Source: Acanthaster planci
Taxonomy: Eukaryota > Echinodermata > Asteroidea > Valvatida > Acanthasteridae
Assembly: GCF_001949145.1 (NCBI RefSeq)
Contig: NW_019091424.1
Span: 1,201,069-1,265,068, forward strand
Direction: 5' to 3'
Length of the DNA: 64,000 nucleotides
The notes beneath the pieces are model-generated. The model had not been told where the DNA came from, did no database searches, and was given only the letters and a program-made list of their open reading frames with translations. Both the position numbers and the translations under genes were made by a program. Position 1 is the stretch's first letter. The number at the start of each line of letters is the position of its first letter. This document shows, piece after piece, positions 38,801-50,800 of this stretch.

Positions 38801-41800
38801 ACGTGTATTCCAAGGTAATGCAGTGACGCACCAGTCATTGCCTGTAATCTGTGTTTTCTATGATACCAAATTTCTCGCTCGTTGAGCTGAACATGATTTT
38901 AATGGGTCATTTCCGTTTGCCAAGCGTTGTACACATATGCGCCTATTTAATAGTTACCTCTCAGGTGTCCATTTATACATTAGCATTTAACGGATGTACG
39001 CCCTCAACCCTGCCAACAGCGGGTTTATTGTGTTCTTGTATAGTGATGTCAGTGTATACAATTTGCATTGCGAAAGCCTTTCATTTTCTACGAGTTCATT
39101 TCCTACACCTGTGACTACGAGTACATTTGCAGTCAGCAGTCAACATGCTAAGTTAACTATTATTCCCACGATTTTCCTGCCGTGACATGACCTGCTATTT
39201 TCATTAATCAACAAGGTGTCGTTATTTGCGACACGTTACTGATGTAATAAAGGTGCTCGACCAATAAGATTGTCTTTTTAAGTATACAGTATGACCGAGT
39301 TGTTTTTTACATCTGACAGATGTGCCTTATGAGTTCACTGTCTACACCAGTGACGTGTCGGGCGCGGGGACAGACTCGGACGTCTTTGTCACTCTGTACG
39401 GCCAGGAGGTCGTGACAAGCCAGAAGAGCCTGTGCCAAACCAAGAAGCAGAGAAAGGAGTGCTTTGAGAGGAACCAAGTGGACAAGTTTGTCATTGAGGT
39501 ACATTTCCTGGGGAAAACCATTGGTGTAGAGAAGTTTGGAGCCAGGGGTGGATTGGAGTCAGCAGGAGTCATGACCCCTTCCATGGGAGGCCCATAATTT
39601 GTTTTCAGATATGATGATATTTTTGGAAATATCATTATTGTGTATTTGTCAACATTTTTTTCAGCTCGAAGATGTGGGAGAAACGATTGAAAAGCTACGC
39701 ATTGGGCATGACAATGCCGGGTTTGGGGCAGCGTGGCATCTTAACAAGGTGGAAGTACGGAGACTGTTGGAAAACTCCAAGGTATGCTGCCCTCTGGTGC
39801 TGAGCTGGTCATAGGACCCATATGACCCATCACCCGCGAATCATCAACCATAGCGTCTAAATGAACCATTGTTTGGCACATATGCATTTTTTTCTCGCTG
39901 GAATTGTCTCTTGATATCGATTTGGTTGTAATTAATTTAATGAAAACCTTATATCTATCTTCTATTCTTGATTGTACTGTGTATTAATGGAATAAAGACA
40001 TTGTTATCATTAAGGATTTTTTGAAATCTCTCACTCATGAAACTTGAGGAAATCTTTTGAAAGGGTTCCCATTCTCAAGCTTAGCTTCTTATGGGATTCC
40101 TTCACATATGTATTGTTTATAAATTTTCTTCTGCTGTACACTATATATCAAATATTTGTCGTATACGGGAATAAAGTGAGATTGATTTATCTGGAACCCC
40201 AGGACGTATGTGACCCATCCACTGCACATAATTGTGCGTGGTCGATGTCCTATTTATCAAAATCAAGGAATCTAGGATGTATGTGGCCCATTCACTTCTG
40301 GATCAATAACCTTGGGTTCTAAATGCTCTGTTGATTGGAATCTAGGGTTCCAGGACCTACGTCTTCCCCTGCAATCGTTGGCTGTCCCGGAAGGAAGATG
40401 ACGGTGAGATTATCAGGGAACTGGTCCCAGCGCAGATCACTGAGGAGAAAGTCCGGAAGGACGGAAGCACAAAGAAGAAAGAAGTTAAGCAGGACACACT
40501 GACAAGTAAGGGATCTATCATCGGTGCTTGGCATCTACCCTCAGTCCGTCAAAATTCACAGCCAGGACATAGAGAACCTGCAATAAGTGCAAGACTGCGT
40601 GAGGCCCCGTTCTACAAAATGAGCCGCAAGTCGCCAGTGCTACTTTTTAGAATCAAGCCTTTTACCAAACTTCCGTTATTGAAGTATAAACAGAAGTCTA
40701 ATCTCTTAAATATCCATAGAGTAAATATGTTTATGCCAAAGTGAATGTCGAAATGGAACAGGGGATTATGTTCTGTCTAATACATGAGGCAAAGCACATT
40801 AGTTTGAAAAAATACTTGAGAGTCGTTTTACTGGATCCGGTCTCATCTGGCAATCGTCGGAAATACGGAGGATTGACTGTCGTCCCCATTATTTAGGCTA
40901 CATGTATGTTTTGCTTGTTGTCCACAGTGAAGAAGTATGCTGTTCAGGTATACACTGGTGATGTGTTCCGTGCCGGCACCGATGCCAACGTGTTCTGCAC
41001 CCTCTTCGGCGAGAACGGCGATAGCGGGGAACGGCAACTACGCAACTCCGAGACCTACACAGACAAGTTTGAGCGCGGGCACGTAAGTTGTAGACTGAAA
41101 TTTTCCCTCTGCCTCATGGAACAACCATTTTTATTTTAGTTATTTATTTATTGTACAGATATATTTGTCTTTATATCCTACTTCTCTGAAACCTCCGTCT
41201 TCATTTGACAGTGTGACAAGTTCTCCTTTGAGGCTGCTGACTTGGGCAAACCCTTCAAGCTCAAGATTCGCCACGACAACACCGGGTTCTCGGCAGCCTG
41301 GTTCCTAGACAGGGTAGAGGTCATCGACCACGACGGGGAGAAGTACGTCTTCCACTGCGAGAGGTGGTTAGGCAAGAACAAAGATGACGGCAAGCTGGAG
41401 AGGACTTTGTATGCCAAGGTAGGAATGAATACAGTGCAAGAGTTTCATTGAAACCTGCTTTAAACAGTTTTGGGGAGACCTTTAGGCCTACGTAAAGAAG
41501 GGGTGTTAGATGGTTGAATCCCCTGACCAAAAAGAAAGAAAACGCAACGAGAAATAGAAAGGAAAAGGGGAAAAAGAGGGCCCCAAACGTTTTAAAGTGA
41601 ATACCACATAAAATTTTTGTAGAATTTTTTTGAAGATGGTAAAAATAGGGCTGTGAACATGTACATGTGAACATTTGTCAACAATAGATTTCCCCTTTTC
41701 TGCCAAAATTTGTCATGCCCAAAACTGGAGTCAGAGCGGTACGAAAAACATCGGAGTTACTTCTAGCCTTTGTGATCTTATTAATGCTGCTTGTTGTCAC

Positions 41801-44800
41801 ACGATTGTCTTGGTAGGGTTACGAAGGCGACATGTCCAGCACGAGCACCCTACACAGGAGCAAGTCATCAGGGTCACTGAAGTCTGTCCGGTCGGACAGC
41901 CCCGGCCCACTGACCAGACGGAAGTCCATGCTGGAGATGCCAGAATTCACTGGACCAAGTAAGACCAGTTGCGTCCTGCTCAGGGGACCTCACAGCAAAA
42001 AACAAAATTAAGAAAATCTCAAACAAAATGTTTAAATGCATTAACGTCCCCCATCGCTGCCCTGTGATTTCTTTTGTGTTGGTTAAAGTTTCTAAGGATT
42101 AACTTCAAATGATTTTAGACAAGGTTTAGCCCTCACATCGAAATATATTGACATATATATTTGGACTGTGTTTTTTTGTGTGGTCCGAGAGTTGCAGAAA
42201 AAAATCACAAGCCTGTTCAGCACCCAAAAGTAGACAGTTTCTTTGGGCCAAGTGTTTGCTTTGGACAGTGCAGGTCAATTTTAGTTGTGTAGTCTGAACA
42301 GCACCATTTTCTGTGATCTTCATTCTCAGGAAGAGAGAAAGGTATCTGGGAAAACAATTTCCAAGATTCTTGTTTTACTTGTCAATAACGGAGGGAAGGA
42401 GCGGATTTAGCCACCAAGCTTTAACTGGAGGGATCGATAAATTTTCATCCTGCTCCAACCAAAAAAAAAGGAAGAAAGATCATGAGAGCCTTTCTTTAAG
42501 CCAGCTACTCTTTGGAAAGAAAATCTGACATATTTAGGAAATATTGCTACTTCCTTTTCAATCTTGCTTTTGATGAGGGACTGGGGAAGAAAGATGTTCC
42601 ACGTGTGATGAGACTCCCTCACAAAGCCTAATCCCAATTCTTTCATACCTGCTTTTTTTTTTTTTCAGCAATACCCTACACGATCCGAGTGACCACCGGC
42701 AAGGAGCCCGACATGGGGACAGATGCCAACATCTACATCGTCATCAGTGGGCCCAAGAAGAAGCACACGACAGGCCGCCTTCCCCTTCAGCTGGTCAGTA
42801 AGAGCAAGCTGGAGCCTGGATCCATCGAGACGTTCTCCCTGGAGGCGCCGGATGTGACAGATATCAAAAAGATCGAGGTACAGACAGGGAGATTAATAAA
42901 ATGAATACAGCTACGGGAAACCGAGGTTTTAAATCGATTTGCAAAGATTATTTTTGTTGGGGGGGTTGACTTTTTGTAACTTGAATATTCATGACAAGGT
43001 GACAGAAATAAGTGATTGGCCATTAACATGACAGATTCTGCGTAAGTATTGATCACAATCGTGACCTAACATTGTAAATTGAGTTGCAAGTCGTAGGATT
43101 AACTCTTTTGAGTTTGACATCTTTAGAGAATACTTACTTTAATAAGGTAAATCATTTGAAACCAACGGTTTTTGCTCATGTATTGATTTTCATCTTGATG
43201 CCAAAATGAGTGGCACATCAAATCGAAGAGTTCGGTTTCCTTTATTTCTTATACAAGCTTGAAAATTAATCAATCAATGGGCTTAAAGCTCATTTTGTTA
43301 GATCACGTCAGAATTGTATTACCTTTTCTCTCCTTCTGAACCGACCCAAGATCGGCCACGATGGAGTGACCCCTCAGGAGGGCTGGTATCTGGAGGAGAT
43401 TGAGGTGGACATGCCTACGCTGGGCAGGCACTACTGCTTCCCCTGCAAGCGCTGGCTGTCCAAGGACAAGGACGACGGCCATATCTCTCGGGTCCTGGTG
43501 TCGGAAGATGCCCAGAGTGCCAACTACAAGCCAAGTAAGTGGACAAAACGATCTGAACTTTTACACCTTTACAGCTGTTTTTCTCAGCTCAGCCAATTTC
43601 CCTGTATTCAGAGCTTCATGGAAACTATCCCAGGTCCTGAGTGAATAACAGTAGGTCTTTTTAGTTAATACAAGACTGCAGAAAATCTAAAGTGCTTATA
43701 TATTCCTACTACCCAGTCAAAATTGTACATATTTCAAGACGTAAAACTTCCAATGAGGTGGAAAAATAGAGATTATTTTTTTCACTCTTTCCTGATTGGC
43801 GATTCTGTAAAAAAGGTCAAATTTCTTGTTTCACAGAGCGAGTCACATTTAATAAAGATCTGCTCATATATGACAGAATAGAGCATTGTTGAATGCTTTT
43901 TACTCAATAAGGTAAAGAAAACTTTGTGCTTAGCATGAGCAAGACAAAACCTCACTCGTGCATTGCTGCCCCTAGCGTTGGCGTAATTCCCATATTAGAA
44001 CAGTTTGTCATTCCGTACGCACCCAACGCATGGCACATATTTTGGGTCTTCAGTAAAATGTTGCACATGGTAATAGCCGCAGTATGTATCCCAATTTTAT
44101 ACCGCTTGTGACAGACTTCGCTTGTTGTTTGCTGTGTACAGAACGACAGGCAAACTGTTCCTTGTAGTGCAAAGGCTAGTTTGCTCTAGGCCCGTCGCCC
44201 TGCCCCGTCCCCCTGCNNNNNNNNNNNNNNNNNNNNNNNNNNNNNNNNNNNNNNNNNNNNNNNNNNNNNNNNNNNNNNNNNNNNNNNNNNNNNNNNNNNN
44301 NNNNNNNNNNNNNNNNNNNNNNNNNNNNNNNNNNNNNNNNNNNNNNNNNNNNNNNNNNNNNNNNNNNNNNNNNNNNNNNNNNNNNNNNNNNNNNNNNNNN
44401 NNNNNNNNNNNNNNNNNNNNNNNNNNNNNNNNNNNNNNNNNNNNNNNNNNNNNNNNNNNNNNNNNNNNNNNNNNNNNNNNNNNNNNNNNNNNNNNNNNNN
44501 NNNNNNNNNNNNNNNNNNNNNNNNNNNNNNNNNNNNNNNNNNNNNNNNNNNNNNNNNNNNNNNNNNNNNNNNNNNNNNNNGTCCCCCTGCCCAGTCCCCC
44601 TGCCCAGTCCCCCTGCCCAGTCCCATGGATATTGCTAAGGGACGAGAAGGGGGGGTGCTTGCCCTGCAGAAACAAAGTGAAAACCAAAAAAGAAAAGTGA
44701 AAGAAATTTTTTAAACGACGAAAAGGAATGAGAAGCAGGGGTCAGAAAACCTGAAAATCTTCCCCCCTTCCGCTGTTTTTGGTTTATCATCTCTTTGCTG

Positions 44801-47800
44801 ATGAGTCCTCCCGGAAATCTCCCTCCCCCCAAAGAGACTCCGCCGACACCCAAGTACGCCCCCCCCCAACTTTCTTGCAGTCGGCCACCTCATCATCAGT
44901 AGGTTAAAGGTCAACATTGACACTAACGCTCACATCCTAACCATGCAAACTATCACGCTGCATACATAGACACCTGTTCCCTTTTCCTCTGTTCATAATT
45001 CCCACGTCAGATATTGCCGTGTCATCCCAAGTCATCACAAACCATCCAGTCTCAAATCAAGCCGTTCAGATAAGCTGAACGTTAAAAATCAAGTCCTGAG
45101 TTATTTGTAGCAGACTCAGACGATTGTCTCCGCTGTGTCTCTGCCCTAAGGTGGCATTGTTGTCGTCCTCTTTCTCCATTGTACGCCTCTCATTTTTCCT
45201 TCCCCCGCCCCATTTCGGGATGATTAGTAGACGGCAGTCCGACTGTCTTCTCCTTGGTTCGCAGCATCCACTACAAGCCAAGTGAGTGGTATTACGTCGC
45301 ATGGACACTGCATGCCTGAGATGTGGAAGTCCATCATTGTGTCTGTTCATCCTTCCTCCTAAAAACTAGACCTCTCATCCATGCAAGCATTCCTTTCCCC
45401 GTTCGTCAAATTTGTGGAGCCGCCTCGTCAACAGGTGTTGATTTTTCGCAAGGCTCTCTATTATTCCCTGCATCTTTCCCCTTCCTTTTTTTTCCCTGTT
45501 TCTTCAACTGTCAGCCTGTTATTGAACAACTTGTAAGACAGCTCCTTTCACTCAGGTGAGAAATGTTACAACATACCGCAGTTTTACCTCTGTTTTTGGC
45601 ACCTACCATTTGTTATCATTGGTGGACCTGCCACCAGTCACCACTTGCCCTGTACATGGTTGGTAGCCATATTTTGTCTCGTCCAACTTTTCCCAGTGTT
45701 TCATCCCGCCCACCTCCTCCGCCCATCTGCCCCTCCCTCATTTCTTCCTGTCCTGTCCTCCTATTCTCAGTGTCCAGTTTTAAAGCTAGTGTGACCCAGT
45801 ACATCCTAATCAGGAATGAGTCGCTGAGACTTTTACGTAATGGCCGAGTCAAGTGGGGATGTGTTAATGTTGAAAAATCGATGTGGCGGTCTGTACATGT
45901 TGGAAGTGTGTGTATGAAAGGTTACCATCAGCACACTTGTAATGTGTACCATTTTGGCAGCTTATGAAATTCTCTTTCTATGTACATATCTCAAAAAGTC
46001 AATTTGCTACTTATTCCTGATTTCGATGTAACAGTTCACATATCTGTTACCTCCCCCCATTCCATCCCAACAAACCATACCCCTTTGCTGTCCTGTCATC
46101 ACCACCGTAAATCTCCATTGCATGAAAGGAAGCAGAGGCCTTCATGTACTAGTGTCCCCAAATTACCCCTTGTGCTAATTTAAAAGCATGTCTTGTTGAC
46201 GCCAAGGAAGGGCATCCAATTAGCATGACTGAAAAAGGCTGAAACTTCAAATGTTATTTTAAGAAAATTACCTCTTTGTGTGGAGGATTTTGATTTTCTT
46301 GGGAGGGATATTCCATGGGTAACATGTTGTAATTGATTCAACATCACGTGCTGCCTCCTTCCATTCAGAAATCCCATACGAGGTGACGTTCTTCACCGGC
46401 GACGTCCAGAATGCAGGAACTGACGCCGTCATCACAATGACCGTGTTCGGGACCAACGGCTCGACACCGGAACTAACTCTGGACAAGAACGGGGAGAGGT
46501 TCGAGCGGGGCAAAGAAGATCTGATCAAAGTAAGCCAATCAACACCTTCAGAAAGGTTGTTCTTAAAACCTCACCATCCATTTCATGTAATGAGTTTTGA
46601 GTGACAAGCTGAGAAATGCAAGCCATTCAACTTAAAGGTATTCTCCAAAGTCAGTACTTTCAACATACCAATATGAAAAATTTTGTGAGGTTTATTCCGT
46701 CATTTCTGTAAGGACTTTAGTTTTCTGAGGTCTTGAAACTGTTGCCTACTAGTATTTCCTTGTTGCATAATGGATGTACTAGTGAGAATTTATGTGACCA
46801 TAAAATTGAAACTTTAACACCGGTCTGCACTTTCAGACAGAAAAATTAGTCACAGCAAATTGTGTCCATAGAAACAGTACGGGCAATTCACAATAGTGCA
46901 CCTCTAAGAGTTTGCAACACATCAGCCAATGGGAACGCACGCAATTTGTCAACTCTTGCCAATTAGTGTTGTGTCAACAAATTTTGATGTGATAGGCCAA
47001 CGCATTGCAAACTCTCGGAGGCGCACTACTGTGAAACGCCCGTATTTTATGTAATTCTCAAAAATACTCATTATCGATCTGCTATCATCTTTCTCAGGGT
47101 TATTATTATTTCAAGTTGTTGAAATAAGAAATAATTTGTCATTTGATTGACACTAGACGGAGCTTGATGACATAGCCCCACTGAAGAAGATCAGGATCGG
47201 ACACAATGGGAAAGGATCCCGACCAGACTGGTACTTGGACAAGGTGAGGGACCAGTGAAAGAGGATCGTGGCATAATGCACCTTGCGTACATTTTCCCTG
47301 TAAAGTGCTTTTTACTTTATACTGCTTATCTAAACTACTTCAGTGAGTCTCTTCAAATTGATTTTTCAGGTTCACCTGCGTAACATGGAGACTGGCGACC
47401 TGACTGTGTTCAAGTGCGAAGACTGGTTATCCAAGACGCACAGTGACAAGAAGATAGTCAGGGAACTACCCGCCTATGTCAAGGGCAAAGCACAGATTCA
47501 GAGTAAGGCCGACGAGAGAAACAGTTTGCTTTGTAAAAAAAAAAGAGGCATTACCTAATAGCATGTCTGTGCAAGTGTACAGCATATGAGTTCTTTGCAT
47601 TGGTCAACCATGGACGGACAAAGCACAAACAAGCCAAAAGAAGAGGAGAACCATTTTTGAGCACTAAGCAGCAGGTTATCAACCAAAAGTGGGAACTTGT
47701 TGATCAATCTTTTAAGCCTAAAAGCAGGTCAACAGGCTATCTACACATCTACAGAAGTTATTTCACTCCTAATTCACCACCTAGGACAGTGCTCTAGACA

Positions 47801-50800
47801 GTGCATAAGAGCTTTCATAAGACCAGTCACAAGTAACGGGATGAACAAAGACAAAGGAATGCTTTTGTTGGTCGTTCATTTGAATAGGTTGCGACTTGAT
47901 TTCAGACAGGAGGTACTATCTTGGTCCTAGGTTGGTCTTGTGTATTTTGTGTTGGTCTTGAGCTGATCTTTTAATGGTCATGTGGGATCTTGTGATCTTC
48001 TTTTGGCTCTTATGACATGTATGATTATCTTAAGAGGTTTCAGCTAAAACAGTGATTGATGATAACAATTCCCGATCAATAGACATCAACTACAAGGTCA
48101 CGGTGAAGACCAGCGACATCCGGGGCTGCGGCACCGACGCCAACGTCTGCCTGATCATCTTTGGCGAGAACGGCAGCTCGGAGGAGCTGAAGTTGAAGGA
48201 GTCGCAGACGCACCGGGATAAGTTTGAGCGCAACCAGGCAGACATCTTCTCCTTCTCCATGCTCAGTCTCGGCACGTTGACCAAGATCCGAATCTGGCAC
48301 GACAACAAAGGTTGGTCATTTGTGAATGGGGGGATGCCCAGATTCGCTGAAAAATTGAAGATGCATGGCCATGGGCTATTTAATCCTTGGTAGGTTCTGT
48401 GGCCCCATTTAAGTTTGTGATCTGTGGGACGTAGAAATCATAATATTAACAAAAGGGTCTCTCGATGATTGAAATAATGTACACAGGGGTGTCGCTGGAG
48501 GGACGGGGTTGGGACGGGAGGGTAAGGGAAGGGAAAAGGGAGGTTACGTAAGGATGAAGTCAGGGAACCAGACTACCGCTACACTCATTTGCGCGACAGG
48601 CCATTGGCAAACTTTAGATTGCATCTTCCCCATATAAAATGGTCCAGTGATTGGACAAGGGGACACTTGTTCATGTTTCCTGTTATATAAACATGCTTTA
48701 CATCCAGTCTAGACCGTTGGAATCGCTGTGTCCAAGACATGGCATGACAAGACATCTTACGCTCAGACATGTCATTCTAGCTTGCCACTGATTGCCTTGT
48801 GTGTCTCTTCACTCAGGGCTGAAGGCAGGCTGGCACCTGGAGTACGTGGAGATTGTAGACGAGAGCAAGAATCAGACTTACATGTTCCCTTGCAACCGCT
48901 GGCTGGCGCGAGACGAGGACGATAAACAGATCATGAGGGAGCTGACATGTGCCTCACTGAACACGCCCAGGGACGACAAAGAGAAAATCAGTAAGTGTTC
49001 AAATCAGACCAAGTTTAAAATGTCAAGACCCATCCGAAATACATTGTGTAAAATTCTGTTACTACTCAGAGCTATCTCATCATCTGATGTAAATCTCCCC
49101 AACAGCGTATGAGATTTCCGTGACAACCACAGACAAGCGGGATGCGGGCACTACCCAGAATGCTTGGGTGATTTTAGAAGGTGACCTCCGCAGCTCTCGA
49201 GAGTTTGTGATGGAGAACAGCGCCAAGAAGAAAATCCTCAGGAAGTAAGCCTTCGTAAAATATTGATGAGCCACTTCTGTATTTCAAAAAGGCAAAGCCA
49301 TTTGAAAACAAAGCATGAGAGTGTGAACATGTTCAACTGTGTCTAAGTCGGCACACAGCCGCATTGATTAGGCCAATCTCACACAAGCATATACTTTCCT
49401 CCGAATGACAATACAATGCAATTTGTTTTGGGCTTTCACTGTAAGGAACTGAACTGGCTCGTTATCTAAGGAGTTTCTTCATTGAGTTTTGAGTTTCCAT
49501 TGCTCTCTTATCTGTGTTGGGATCATGACGTAAGACAATTCACGGAGCTTTTCACTGGCTCTAGCAACTTTGAGCTACTTGACTCTCTGACCAATTGGAC
49601 CAAACCTTAGAATGGAAGTTAATATTAGATTTTGATAACCTCAAAAATTCCGTTCTCCGATAACTTATCAATTTGACAGGGGTGATACTGACACTTTCAA
49701 GTTCTCCACCCGCAATGTGGGAAGGATCGATAGCATCCTTCTCGGCCACCGGGAACGAAACGAGGGCCCCACGCCCAAAGGCACAGGACGGGAGGTCGAC
49801 TGGCACTGCCATGAGGTGGTCGTCATGGATACATCCTTGGGAACAAAGTGAGATTAATAATTGATGTCGACGATAGAGAGGCAGATTCTTTGAGGGAAGG
49901 CACTGTGCAATTTGTGAGGAGGAATTCCTCACCTGTTTTTTGTTTTATTTCAATTCTATAACATATACAGTAAACCTTATTATTGTAATTTTTTTTATTT
50001 AACTTCATGACAGTGGTCCCTCACGCGCAGTTTTCTTTTTTAAAGACGAACATGATGTAAAAAAGGGTTAACTTCTTTGACCAAACTCGAAATCTGCATT
50101 AGTCTTGTGATGAAGTCACATTTTTTTTATATTTTTCTCCTCTGTCTATTTGTTCCAGATATACCTTTCCTTGCAAAGGGTGGGTCCCTCTCGGCTTTGG
50201 TAAAGACAGCGCCATGAGACTCAACTGCAAGAAAGTGGACGAGGGCAAGATGGCTGCCGCTCGTAGTAAGTCTACGACTTCTTTAAACTTACCTGGCTAT
50301 GATCTAGCCAAAATCCTGTTGGGAACCTTTTTTGACTCTCTGATTCCCTCAGATTCTTTGATAGGTTTAATTAACTTTCACCTGTTTGGTGCATGCAGAC
50401 CTCGCACCAGTGCGGTACGAAGTCGTCGTGGTTACGGCCAATGAGAAGGGAGCCGGAACTGACGCCAATGTCCAAATTACCATATACGGAAGCAATGGCG
50501 ATTCTGGCAGACAACCACTGAAGCAACGCTTCAGAGACCTCTTTGAGAAAGGTAGGTTTTAATTGCAGATGGATGACTTCTTTCCCCGTGCCCCTTAGCC
50601 ATGTCACTGCCTTTCAAATAACTAGGTGTAGTATGTTTTTGCTGGCAAGAAAGGCACAGCTTTTGGTGACATCTGTCGACATCTAATGAAGGAAATGTTG
50701 GCAAGGATTGCTTATCACATTTTCCTTTTTGCAACAGGCCAGACAGACAAGTTCACACTGGAGGTCCTAGACCTGGGTGACCTCAACAAGGTACGCATTG

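Noticed and set aside
44097-44700. Frames of 146-196 codons spanning the N run
   Set aside because: They exist only because N is read through as X; the real sequence is minisatellite and gap.
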